Assembly (NCBI GenBank): GCA_024685385.1
Contig: JAIKVV010000079.1
Location: 62,001-126,000 of the forward strand
From: Saccharofermentans sp.
GTDB lineage: Bacteria; Bacillota; Clostridia; Saccharofermentanales; Saccharofermentanaceae
Direction: 5' to 3'
Length of the DNA: 64,000 bases
Part shown: positions 8,604 to 16,611 of the stretch, piece by piece
Position numbering within the stretch: position 1 is the stretch's first letter
Layout: each line of letters starts with the position of its first letter
Program-made: the position numbers and the translations under genes
Notes under the pieces: model-generated
Told to the model about the DNA's origin: nothing
Seen by the model: only the letters and a program-made list of their open reading frames with translations
Database searches by the model: none

Positions 8604-8629
8604 ACATTTGCCTTGACCTTTTGTATCAT
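8601..8629 (+). promoter_or_regulatory. Promoter of the ABC-F leader
   Basis: A consensus TTGACA (8601-8606) and TATCAT (8624-8629) are exactly 17 nt apart. The predicted start near 8636 gives a leader of about 165 nt before the ABC-F start codon. Confidence 0.8.
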
Positions 8630-8660
8630 CCCCGTAAGAAACGATAAAGGAGGAACACCA

Positions 8661-8672
8661 ATGAAGAGATGA
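8661..8672 (+). CDS. Three-codon leader ORF (Met-Lys-Arg-stop)
   Basis: ATG AAG AGA TGA follows an excellent AAAGGAGGA site (8646-8654), about 25 nt into the predicted leader. A site this strong for so short a frame suggests a sensing ORF on which an antibiotic-blocked ribosome could pause. Alternative folds of the downstream leader fit this. The idea rests on analogy with leaders of other ABC-F resistance genes. Confidence 0.6.
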   Translation: MKR

Positions 8673-8692
8673 TCTGCGATAGTTTATAAACT

Positions 8693-8773
8693 GCCTGCGG
8701 ATTGATCTTTTTGCGTGTTCATTTATATCTGACGAATTATAGCCGCGGCCGCATGTCGCGGCTTTTGATTTAT
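8693..8773 (+). promoter_or_regulatory. Transcription attenuator (terminator/antiterminator) before the ABC-F gene
   Basis: AGCCGCG (8741-8747) pairs with CGCGGCT (8757-8763) and is followed by TTTGATTTAT, a terminator-like hairpin. The segment GCCTGCGG (8693-8700) can instead pair with CCGCGGC (8743-8749) with one bulged base, which would break the terminator. GCCTGCGG may in turn be held in an upstream hairpin centred on AGTTTATAAACT. A ribosome paused on the leader ORF would free it. Confidence 0.6.
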
Positions 8774-8801
8774 CCCGTGGGCTTCCATACGGAGGTATTA
8801 C

Positions 8802-10265
8802 ATGGCATTGATAAACATACAGGATCTGACTTTCGGATATGACGGTTCGGAGAAGATCCTTTTCGAAAACATAACGCTCGGAATTGATACGACCTGGAGA
8901 TTAGGCCTTGCCGGGAGAAACGGAAGAGGAAAGACGACTTTCCTTAAACTGTTGCAAGGGGAACTTCCTTATTCCGGAACCATTACCGGTGTCCCGCAGA
9001 CTGTTACATTCCCATCAGAAGAAGTTCCTGATGTTGAAGAATGGAAGATCCGCAAGGAACTTAATCTAATGGATTGTGATCCGGACATCATCTACCGCCC
9101 TTTAGAGACTTTATCGGGAGGAGAGAGAACCAAACTTATGCTTGCAGGGCTCTTTGCATCCGAAGGCTCTTATCCTCTGATCGATGAGCCAACCAATCAT
9201 CTGGACAGGACCGGAAGAGAGAAGGTAGCTGAATACTTGTCTTCCAAGGACGGATTCATCCTCATATCACACGACCGGAATTTCATGGATAAGTGTACCG
9301 ATCACACCATCGTTATAACCAGGACGGGGATCGAACTCACGTCTTCAACATTTTCCGTATGGTGGGACAACAACGAACAGAGGATGCAAAATGAGACCGC
9401 AAGGAATGACCAGCTCAGAAAAGAGATGTCATCTATAGAATCCGCCATGAGGAAGAACTCTCAGTGGGCTTCAAAGGCGGAAGGCTATAAGAACAGGTCC
9501 AAGGCTCCGTCAAAGGTCGCAGAAGACCATTTCCGCAGGACATATGAAGCCGAGAAAGCAAGAAAACTAATGTCTCTTTCCAAGAATCTCGAGAGACGCA
9601 ATGAGAAGAAACTTGAAGAGAAGAAGGGCCTTCTTAAAGACATGGAGCGGTCTGAAAAACTCAAGATCAAGGGAAGCGAACATCACAACAGGACGCCCGT
9701 TATCCTCAAAGATGTTTCCTTGTATAGATACGGGGAGAAAATAACAGATGGGATTGATCTTACGGTCGAACGCGGCAGCAAGATATCGCTTCAGGGTAAG
9801 AACGGCTGCGGCAAGTCAACTCTGATCAAGTACCTTTACGGAATCGGCGAAGAGGAAGGGATTACGGCCGAGGGCGATATTTACATAGCACCGGGTCTTA
9901 AGATCTCCTATGTCGGTCAGGACACGTCTTCTCTCAAAGGAACGATCTATGAGATCGCAGACGGGTGGGGTGCCGACAAGACACAGCTCAGCACCATTCT
10001 GGTCAAGATGGGTTTTACAAAGGAGATGCTCTACCGTGATGTGGCCGCTTTGTCTTTGGGACAGAAGAAGTTCATAATGATCGCCCTGTCGCTTTGCGAA
10101 CAGGCGGACCTTTATCTTTGGGATGAGCCCCTCAACTATATAGATGTTTATATGCGGAAAGAGATCGAGCGTCTTGTAAGAGAGAATGACATAACCTTGC
10201 TGTTCGTTGAACACGATATTGGCTTTACCAAGGCAGTTGCTGACACGGAGATATATTTGAAATAG
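8802..10265 (+). CDS. ABC-F ribosomal protection protein, Lsa-like
   Basis: The protein has two ABC ATPase domains and no membrane segment. The first has Walker A GRNGRGKTT (38-46), signature LSGGE (104-108) and Walker B LIDEP (126-130). The second has GKNGCGKST (332-340), LSLGQ (417-421) and LYLWDEPLNYID (437-448). A long charged linker (about 200-295) would reach into the ribosome and displace drugs from the peptidyl transferase centre. The RNGRGKTT and WDEPLNYID variants are typical of the Lsa/Vga resistance group, which act on lincosamides, streptogramin A and pleuromutilins. Drug range here is inferred. The regulated leader supports a resistance role over a housekeeping one. Confidence 0.85.
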   Translation: MALINIQDLTFGYDGSEKILFENITLGIDTTWRLGLAGRNGRGKTTFLKLLQGELPYSGTITGVPQTVTFPSEEVPDVEEWKIRKELNLMDCDPDIIYRPLETLSGGERTKLMLAGLFASEGSYPLIDEPTNHLDRTGREKVAEYLSSKDGFILISHDRNFMDKCTDHTIVITRTGIELTSSTFSVWWDNNEQRMQNETARNDQLRKEMSSIESAMRKNSQWASKAEGYKNRSKAPSKVAEDHFRRTYEAEKARKLMSLSKNLERRNEKKLEEKKGLLKDMERSEKLKIKGSEHHNRTPVILKDVSLYRYGEKITDGIDLTVERGSKISLQGKNGCGKSTLIKYLYGIGEEEGITAEGDIYIAPGLKISYVGQDTSSLKGTIYEIADGWGADKTQLSTILVKMGFTKEMLYRDVAALSLGQKKFIMIALSLCEQADLYLWDEPLNYIDVYMRKEIERLVRENDITLLFVEHDIGFTKAVADTEIYLK

Positions 10266-10280
10266 AATTCGCTGATATTT

Positions 10281-10309
10281 TTGTTGTCTAAGGCTCATTG
10301 TGATATTAT
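10281..10309 (+). promoter_or_regulatory. Promoter of the ktrB-ktrA operon
   Basis: TTGTTG (10281-10286) and TATTAT (10304-10309) are 17 nt apart, 50 nt before the ktrB start. A small CCGTG/CACGG hairpin lies in the leader. The leader is too short for a c-di-AMP riboswitch. Confidence 0.6.
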
Positions 10310-10358
10310 TTAGTGAGTCCGTGTCATTGCACGGGATTAACCTTTGACCGGGGGATAT

Positions 10359-11684
10359 ATGGCGACCAAGAGACGTCTTTCTACTTTCCAGACGATATTG
10401 TTAGGCTTTGCCGGGCTCGTTCTGTTCGGTGCCTTTCTTCTCATGCTTCCGATATCTTCAGCGGAAGGCAAGATAACACCTTTCGATGAAGCCTTCTTTA
10501 CGGCAACATCAGCAGGCTGCGTTACAGGGCTTATTGTCCATGATACGGCTACTTACTGGTCTTACTTCGGTCAAGCCGTGATACTGATCCTTATCCAGAT
10601 CGGCGGACTCGGCGTGGTCACAATGGCTGCATTCTTTTCGCTCCTTTCAGGACGCAAGATATCGCTTATGCAGAGAAGCACCATGCAGGAAGCCCTGTCT
10701 GCACACCAGGTCGGGGGCATAGTAAAGCTTACCCGTTTTATCCTGATCACTACCGGGATAATAGAAGTTACGGGTGCGCTCATAATGATGCCTTCTTTCA
10801 TAATGAGGTTTGGCGCAAGGGGCATATGGATGTCTTTCTTCCATTCGATCTCTGCATTCTGTAATGCCGGTTTTGACCTTATGGGCACGCCTGACGGGAA
10901 ATTCCAGTCACTGACGTCTTTTGCGGGAGACCCCGTGATCAACATAACGATCATGCTTCTGATCATCATAGGCGGCATCGGTTTCCTTACCTGGAATGAC
11001 ATAAGGACATATAAGCATAAGCTGACCCGTTATTCTCTGCAGAGCAAGATCGTCCTCATCATGACGGCTTTCCTTATCGTGCTTCCTGCAATCTATTTCT
11101 TCTTTGCGGAATATTCATCCGAGCCCGTAGGCAGAAGGATACTCCTGTCTCTCTTCCAGACCGTTACGACGAGAACGGCAGGTTTCAATACAGGCGATTT
11201 CGGCTCCATGAAGGGTGCAACGCTCGGCCTGACCATAGCATTGATGCTTACGGGCGGCGCGACAGGTTCAACTGCAGGCGGTATGAAAACGACTACGTTG
11301 GCTGTACTTATAGCGAATGTATTTTCCGTTTTCTCAAGGAAGGAAGATACCCAGCTTTTCGGAAGAAGGATCGATTCCGGTGTTGTCCGCAATGCCGCGA
11401 CCATCTTCATGATGTACATAACTTTATTCTTTGCGGGAGCAGTTGCCATAAGCTTCATCGAAGGCATATCCTTCCAGAAATGCCTTTTCGAGACGGCATC
11501 TGCGGTTGGTACCGTAGGATTGACCGTAGGCATCACGCCCAATCTCGGAATCATATCCCGCTTCATAATCGTGATATTGATGTTCCTGGGAAGAGTGGGA
11601 GGCCTTACGATCATATTCTCGGCTTTCTCGGGTCCTGCCAGGAATTTCTCCAAGGCGCCGCTCGAGAAGATAACCGTCGGCTGA
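10359..11684 (+). CDS. ktrB: Potassium uptake channel subunit, TrkH/KtrB family
   Basis: The 441-residue membrane protein has the four pore-loop repeats of the Trk/Ktr fold. Each has a glycine at the selectivity filter: AGCVTG, CNAGFD, TAGFNTG and VGTVGLT. It forms the potassium-conducting dimer that works with the KtrA ring encoded next. The ATG at 10359 with GGGGA just upstream is preferred to the TTG at 10344. The gap to ktrA is 39 nt. Length matches KtrB rather than the longer TrkH. Confidence 0.92.
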   Translation: MATKRRLSTFQTILLGFAGLVLFGAFLLMLPISSAEGKITPFDEAFFTATSAGCVTGLIVHDTATYWSYFGQAVILILIQIGGLGVVTMAAFFSLLSGRKISLMQRSTMQEALSAHQVGGIVKLTRFILITTGIIEVTGALIMMPSFIMRFGARGIWMSFFHSISAFCNAGFDLMGTPDGKFQSLTSFAGDPVINITIMLLIIIGGIGFLTWNDIRTYKHKLTRYSLQSKIVLIMTAFLIVLPAIYFFFAEYSSEPVGRRILLSLFQTVTTRTAGFNTGDFGSMKGATLGLTIALMLTGGATGSTAGGMKTTTLAVLIANVFSVFSRKEDTQLFGRRIDSGVVRNAATIFMMYITLFFAGAVAISFIEGISFQKCLFETASAVGTVGLTVGITPNLGIISRFIIVILMFLGRVGGLTIIFSAFSGPARNFSKAPLEKITVG

Positions 11685-11723
11685 TGCGATATAATATGAC
11701 AAGGAAACTAAGGAGGGCATGAA

Positions 11724-12374
11724 ATGAAATCGATATTGCTCATCGGTATAGGAAGATTCGGAAGACTCGTTGCACAGGAACTTAATGACCTGGGTCATGA
11801 GATCATGGCAGTTGATGACGATGAGGAGAGGGTAAACAGCATCCTTCCTTATGTTACGAATGCCCAGATCGGCGACAGTACCAACGAGGAATTCTTAAGA
11901 TCCCTTGGCATCAACAGTTACGATGCCTGTATCGTTACAATCGGCAATGATTTCCAGAGTTCCCTTGAGACCACGTCACTCCTGAAAGAACTCGGAGCGA
12001 AACTGGTCGTTTCCCGTGCCGAGACTGACATACAGAAGAAGTTCCTCCTGCGTAACGGCGCAGACCATGTTGTATATCCCGAAAAGCAGGTTGCCAAGTG
12101 GACGGCCATTACATATTCTTCGGAACTTGTTTTCGATTACATAGAGATCGATGACGATTATGCCATCTACGAGGTATCCATCCCTTCATCCTGGATAGGC
12201 CAGAGAGTCTGTGACATCGATATCAGAAAGAAATACAACATCAATATTTTGGGGACCAAGAAGGACGGCAAACTCAATGCTTCCATTACTCCTGATTATG
12301 TTTTCAGCGAAGGATTTAACCTTCTGGTGATCGGAGAGCATAAGGCCATCCAGAAGTGTTTCAGGATCGGCTGA
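11724..12374 (+). CDS. ktrA: Ktr potassium uptake regulatory subunit
   Basis: The 216-residue cytoplasmic protein has one RCK domain. The N-terminal Rossmann nucleotide-binding part has GIGRFG (8-13) and an acidic VDDDEE at the end of strand two. The C-terminal TrkA_C part is about 135-216, where c-di-AMP binds in relatives. It forms an octameric ring gating KtrB. AGGAGGGC lies before the ATG. No convincing terminator follows; a weak CGG/CCG hairpin with six Ts sits at the stop. Confidence 0.92.
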   Translation: MKSILLIGIGRFGRLVAQELNDLGHEIMAVDDDEERVNSILPYVTNAQIGDSTNEEFLRSLGINSYDACIVTIGNDFQSSLETTSLLKELGAKLVVSRAETDIQKKFLLRNGADHVVYPEKQVAKWTAITYSSELVFDYIEIDDDYAIYEVSIPSSWIGQRVCDIDIRKKYNINILGTKKDGKLNASITPDYVFSEGFNLLVIGEHKAIQKCFRIG

Positions 12375-12396
12375 GGCTAATACCGCTTTTTTGCCG

Positions 12397-12424
12397 TTTA
12401 CATTTCTTTTTTTAGTGTTAAAAT
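12397..12424 (+). promoter_or_regulatory. Probable promoter of the Thr-rich lipoprotein gene
   Basis: TTTACA (12397-12402) and TAAAAT (12419-12424) are 16 nt apart. A weak hairpin (GGGGAC/GTCCC) lies in the 5' leader. Confidence 0.5.
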
Positions 12425-12492
12425 CATTCCCGTTGAAATAGGGGACGGTTGAATGCGGTCCCTAAAAGCTATTTTGAAGGGAATTAATATAT

Positions 12493-12981
12493 ATGAAAAG
12501 ATCGATCATAATAACAACGGCAGCAGCAATGCTCATTTCTATGGCAGCTTGTAATACACCCAAGACAGAACCTTCTGCCACTTCAAGCGAAACAACAACG
12601 GCTGCTGCAACGGAAACTACGACTGAAACGACCACAGAGGCAACATCCGAAACAACATCGGCTTCTGAAGAAGATAAGGGCAAGGATGAGGCTGCTTACA
12701 TCAAAGGCATTGCAGGTGTTTGGGTTGAAGACACAGGTCTGGATCCCAGAGTCATGACAATTGAAGAAGACGGAAAGTTCAAGATCGAATTCAGAGGCGG
12801 CGGATCCATGTTCGGAACTGTAAAGCTTGCCATGGACGGTGACAAGCCCGTACTGGAATTTGATATGGGAGAAGGCGACATCATGAAAGTCACTTCCGTT
12901 GCTGAGCCCGGCAAGCAGGAAGAGATCGCTTTTGACAGAGACGATTTCCTTGCATTTAAGCGCGAAAACACAGGCAATTGA
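12493..12981 (+). CDS. Small lipoprotein with Thr/Ser-rich linker
   Basis: The 162-residue protein has a type II signal peptide with lipobox SMAAC (Cys20). A Thr/Ser/Glu/Ala-rich linker follows (about 24-60), then a small domain (about 65-160) with a WVEDTG motif near its start. The layout suggests a surface lipoprotein whose linker spans the wall and whose domain is a small beta-rich fold; I do not recognise the family. The stop directly abuts the stop of the convergent DUF975 gene. Confidence 0.75.
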   Translation: MKRSIIITTAAAMLISMAACNTPKTEPSATSSETTTAAATETTTETTTEATSETTSASEEDKGKDEAAYIKGIAGVWVEDTGLDPRVMTIEEDGKFKIEFRGGGSMFGTVKLAMDGDKPVLEFDMGEGDIMKVTSVAEPGKQEEIAFDRDDFLAFKRENTGN

Positions 12982-14691
12982 TCAGTCTTTATTATCTATA
13001 ACTGAAGTTACGGCGGGGTTTGAAGCGCGCGGCGTATCCTCTTCGGTTATGCCGACTCCCCTGTTGGGATTTGCGACCGAGAAAACGACATCCAGGATGA
13101 AGATAGCAAGCAGAAGGGCACAGAATGTTGTCCTTATGTTTGCGGGGATCTTTCGGAAGACATTGTCCAGGATGGGGGAGAATATGTAGGTAAACATGAG
13201 TCCTGCCACGCCGAAGATGATAAGACCTTCAAGACAGATCCTTCCGTTCAAGTTCATGAACATACCGGTGTAATCCCACCATTTTGAGTGGAAGAGCTGT
13301 TCCAGCATCCAGGAAGTAAAATATTCAAGCCCTCCGCATAAGATGACTGCACCCAGGAACATCAGCACGGGATGTTTCCGGAGAGGCTTTAATATCATGA
13401 TGATAAGAAGGCCGCCGCAGCCGTAGATCGGGAGCCAGGGCCCGTTAAGAGTGCCCCTGTTGGAAAGGAAGCCTGTATCGAAGAGGTTGTAGAAGACTTC
13501 CCAGACCCAGCCCACCATGGAATATGTGAAGAAGAGCAGCACTATCGAAGAGAAGGTATAGTCTCTTTCATAATCGTATTTCAGCCAGTTGCGGTGGGAT
13601 GCAGGTTTAAGAGGGAAGACTGCTTCCGGATATGTTGAGTTCCTCATGTCCTCAAGATCCAATCCTCTGTCCCAGAGAAGATCTGTGCCGGGGATCTTGC
13701 CGTCAATGGCTGTATTGCGCAGTTCGGAGTAGATCTCCGTATTAAGACAGGTCTTGAAAGGATCAAGGAAAAGGATGGACAGGATGTTATAGGAAAAGCT
13801 CGAAATGAGATATCCCGGGATGAAGACCAGATCGTAAAGGAACATGCGCTTCTTATAGCCCTTGGTCATTGATCTGGAGAGACGGAAAGCTTCTTTGGCT
13901 GATACCGTTGGATTCTCCGCCAGGATATAGGGGATCATGGAATATTCGTAATACTTAATGAAGCCGCCGATGATAGTCAGATCCCAGAGGACCTGGTACA
14001 TTGACCTCAGGAACATGATCTTGGCGACGTTCAAAGTCTTGCCGTATCTGTAGATAAAGAGGACGCGGTCAGCCCTGGTCCCTTTGTAGAGGCGGTGTTC
14101 CGCGAAATAGCGGCACATGCCGACGGAGAGTATGTTCTTTACGAAAACGGTTATCAGCAAAAGGAAGAATGTTGCTATGAAGATGATGACCGAGTTTGCG
14201 ATCTTGTCTTTGAATATAAGCGTATTGACGGCCTGAACGATGCCGAAAACAATAGATCCGGATGCGGTTATCTTGTTGACGGTTGTCGTAATGACGCCCC
14301 TGTAGTACTCGGTTCCCTGTAAGATCCCCTGACCTTCTGAATCACCGGAATAACCCGCGATCCCGTTGATGAGTTCGCTGATGGTGCCGGCGTTGGAATT
14401 ACCGGTTGCTCTCTCGAAAGTCCTTATTGCCCTGTTTGTCCTGTTGTCCAGATCGTCTAAGGTGTCGCGGTTGATCAGGCGGTCATCTATGTTGATCTTG
14501 TCTTCGATCTTGGAAAGAGCTTCGTTCTTTATCGGTTCGTAGGAGGGCTGTATGGAGTGAAGAAAACCTGAAGATGACAGGGCGTAACCGCCGATTATCA
14601 CGTTTACCAGAAAGACAACAACAATGTTGCCGATCCAGTGGCTCTTATATGCTTTGGCAGATCTTCTGATAAGTTTGCCTAACCGTTCCAT
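12982..14691 (-). CDS. DUF975 - CmpB (ABC-transporter type IV-like) fusion membrane protein
   Basis: The 569-residue membrane protein joins two domains. The N-terminal part (about 1-335) is DUF975-like, with membrane segments and the motif SRSMTKGYKKRMF after a long extracytoplasmic insert (about 40-150). The C-terminal part (about 380-545) matches the CmpB/'putative ABC-transporter type IV' family, with FFTYSMVGWVWEVFYN and GPWLPIYGCGG. Neither domain has a proven function. The ATG at 14691 has GAGGAGC upstream. The protein is monocistronic, tail-to-tail with the lipoprotein gene. Confidence 0.78.
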   Translation of the reverse strand: MERLGKLIRRSAKAYKSHWIGNIVVVFLVNVIIGGYALSSSGFLHSIQPSYEPIKNEALSKIEDKINIDDRLINRDTLDDLDNRTNRAIRTFERATGNSNAGTISELINGIAGYSGDSEGQGILQGTEYYRGVITTTVNKITASGSIVFGIVQAVNTLIFKDKIANSVIIFIATFFLLLITVFVKNILSVGMCRYFAEHRLYKGTRADRVLFIYRYGKTLNVAKIMFLRSMYQVLWDLTIIGGFIKYYEYSMIPYILAENPTVSAKEAFRLSRSMTKGYKKRMFLYDLVFIPGYLISSFSYNILSILFLDPFKTCLNTEIYSELRNTAIDGKIPGTDLLWDRGLDLEDMRNSTYPEAVFPLKPASHRNWLKYDYERDYTFSSIVLLFFTYSMVGWVWEVFYNLFDTGFLSNRGTLNGPWLPIYGCGGLLIIMILKPLRKHPVLMFLGAVILCGGLEYFTSWMLEQLFHSKWWDYTGMFMNLNGRICLEGLIIFGVAGLMFTYIFSPILDNVFRKIPANIRTTFCALLLAIFILDVVFSVANPNRGVGITEEDTPRASNPAVTSVIDNKD

Positions 14692-14817
14692 ATGCTCCTC
14701 AAATGAAAGAAAACCGTCTGTTTAGTTAAATATACATTAATCGAAAAGATTTTCATACAAGAATGTTATAATCTTCAAGGAAGATTAGATTTTGCGCAAA
14801 ATAAAGGAGAAATGTTG

Positions 14818-16050
14818 ATGCCGAGCCTCAATTCAAGCGAGAAAGCAAGATTTGAGAAATTCCTGGCTTCTTTGCCTGCAGACAGGAAGAAAGCTCTCTA
14901 TGAACGTTTCCGCAAGATGGACGCTGAAGAGCGTAATGTCGCAATTAGAAAGATCCTGGCAAAGTCTTCCGCGCCTCAGGGCAAGGAAGGCCCTAAGGCT
15001 GGACAGCAGAAGCCTTCCCCTGCAAAAAGACCTCAGGTCGATCAGGCAAGGAAAGATCAGCATAAAACTGTTGCACCCAAGACCGTAAAACAGGCAAAAC
15101 AGCCTGAAAAAACTCCGGCAAAGCCCGAAAAGCAGGTTAAAAGGCCCAATTTTAACCGTATAGTCAATGTTTTGACTGTAATGGTCGTACTGGGATGTCT
15201 TTTTACTTTGGCATTGGCATATTATACGAACCGTGCTGAGATCAACAGCCTTTTCGTAAAGCCTTTTGCAACTGAAACATCTGAAAGCTCATCCGAGCCG
15301 TCCGGTAATGAAACAGATCCTAGCGGAAAGGCTACAGACGGCAGCTCTTCCGAAAACACGAGCGAAACAACGGCAGAACCGGATCCCACGGCAACGCCGA
15401 CACCAATGCCTATTAAGAGCGATGCTCCGGATCTTGAAGGCCTGACGGTAGTCATAGATCCCATGCATCAGGCGGAGACATCCACTGAAACAGAGGAACT
15501 CCTGCCTGACAAGACAGCCTTCAAGGCTGCTGCCACAGAAGGAGGCAAGGGCGTTAAGACCGGCGTTTCCGAATCCGAACTGGTCCTGGAGTATGCTCTG
15601 GCTGCCAAAGAGTATCTTGAGAAGTGCGGTGCCAAGGTAGTCCTTACCAGAAGTGTAAATGACATAGATCTTTCAAACCAGGACAGAGCGAGGATAGCAA
15701 CATCTTCGGATTGTGATATTTTCATCAGACTTGAGGCAAGGTCCGTCGAGGATCCTGCTATAACCGGCGTCAGGGTCATGATCCCCGAATACGGAAAGAA
15801 TAAGACGAAGGACATTAAGACGGGGAAAACCCTGTCCAAGATGATAGCCGAAGCGGAGAATATGGAAGACGGGGGAGCTTTAAGCACCATAGCTTATACG
15901 GGCCTTAATTATGCCACTTCCGTAAGGGCATTCCAGCTGAACCTCGGATTCCTCTCCAACGAGAATGATGAGACAATTCTTGCAGATAGTGGTAATATAT
16001 TCAAAGTTGCGGCTTCTTTGGCGGAGTTTTGCAGCACGATTAAGAAATGA
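14818..16050 (+). CDS. Amidase_3-like envelope protein with degenerate active site
   Basis: The order is a cytoplasmic helical basic N-terminus (about 1-110), one membrane segment (about 116-137), a Ser/Thr/Pro linker (about 150-200), and an N-acetylmuramoyl-L-alanine amidase_3 domain outside the cell. The family zinc His (in DPMHQ, about H217) and Glu (in GVSESEL, about E252) are kept. The second zinc His (normally IHA) is Glu in FIRLEAR (about E306). The catalytic Glu before GF(L/M)(S/T)N is Asn (about N375). It is therefore likely a non-catalytic peptidoglycan-binding or regulatory protein. The ATG at 14818 is preferred (AGGAG 8 nt upstream) to the one at 14812. First gene of a seven-gene run. 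Confidence 0.75.
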   Translation: MPSLNSSEKARFEKFLASLPADRKKALYERFRKMDAEERNVAIRKILAKSSAPQGKEGPKAGQQKPSPAKRPQVDQARKDQHKTVAPKTVKQAKQPEKTPAKPEKQVKRPNFNRIVNVLTVMVVLGCLFTLALAYYTNRAEINSLFVKPFATETSESSSEPSGNETDPSGKATDGSSSENTSETTAEPDPTATPTPMPIKSDAPDLEGLTVVIDPMHQAETSTETEELLPDKTAFKAAATEGGKGVKTGVSESELVLEYALAAKEYLEKCGAKVVLTRSVNDIDLSNQDRARIATSSDCDIFIRLEARSVEDPAITGVRVMIPEYGKNKTKDIKTGKTLSKMIAEAENMEDGGALSTIAYTGLNYATSVRAFQLNLGFLSNENDETILADSGNIFKVAASLAEFCSTIKK

Positions 16051-16065
16051 AGGGACGGGGGAATT

Positions 16066-16584
16066 ATGGCTGATAAGAATCTTATGAATCTCTCCAAGGA
16101 AGAACTCAAGGCACAGAAGATCATCGATGAATTTTCTGATGATATTACCGTTGAAGAGATAAAACATGATGTCGATGAACTCAAGGTTCTTGTTCACGGC
16201 ATGTGGATGCTGATGAAAGAGAAGGGAATAGATTATTCCGAACTCGATGCCAAACTCGACATTGCCGCGAAACTGGCAACACGTACTGATTATGCTGATG
16301 ATATAAAATGTCCTTCCTGCGGCAGAGGTCTTCAGACCATGGAGAAGTATGTCTTCAAGAAGATGTGCTATTACTGCGGATATGAGAAGACACAGAATCC
16401 CTTCCAGAAGTACGACGGGATCGACTTAAACAAGGCTCCCGAGAGTGAAGAGGATGAAGCAGCTAAGGCTCAGCAGGAGACTGATGCTGAATATGCTGCG
16501 GCTCAGGAAGTGCTCAATACGACTTTTGAACCGTATGATGTAACAAAGGATCTTAACTTCGACGAACAGGAAAACGAAGAGTAA
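16066..16584 (+). CDS. Zinc-ribbon cytoplasmic protein, unknown
   Basis: The protein is 172 residues with no signal or membrane segment. An acidic helical N-terminus (1-80) precedes a zinc ribbon with knuckles CPSCG and CYYCG (about 84-107). An acidic Ala/Glu-rich tail follows. It starts 15 nt after the amidase-like gene and ends 27 nt before the first adaptor gene, so it belongs to the exporter operon. I do not recognise a defined family. A nucleic-acid or protein-binding adaptor role is possible. Confidence 0.7.
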   Translation: MADKNLMNLSKEELKAQKIIDEFSDDITVEEIKHDVDELKVLVHGMWMLMKEKGIDYSELDAKLDIAAKLATRTDYADDIKCPSCGRGLQTMEKYVFKKMCYYCGYEKTQNPFQKYDGIDLNKAPESEEDEAAKAQQETDAEYAAAQEVLNTTFEPYDVTKDLNFDEQENEE

Positions 16585-16611
16585 GACCAATAAAGAATAA
16601 GGGGAAGTACA

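Noticed and set aside
10310..10358. c-di-AMP (ydaO) riboswitch before ktrB
   Set aside because: The leader after the promoter is only about 45 nt, far too short, and lacks the conserved core.
12560..12680. Thr/Ser repeat coding tract as a possible minisatellite
   Set aside because: The codons vary and it is well explained as the wall-spanning linker of a lipoprotein.
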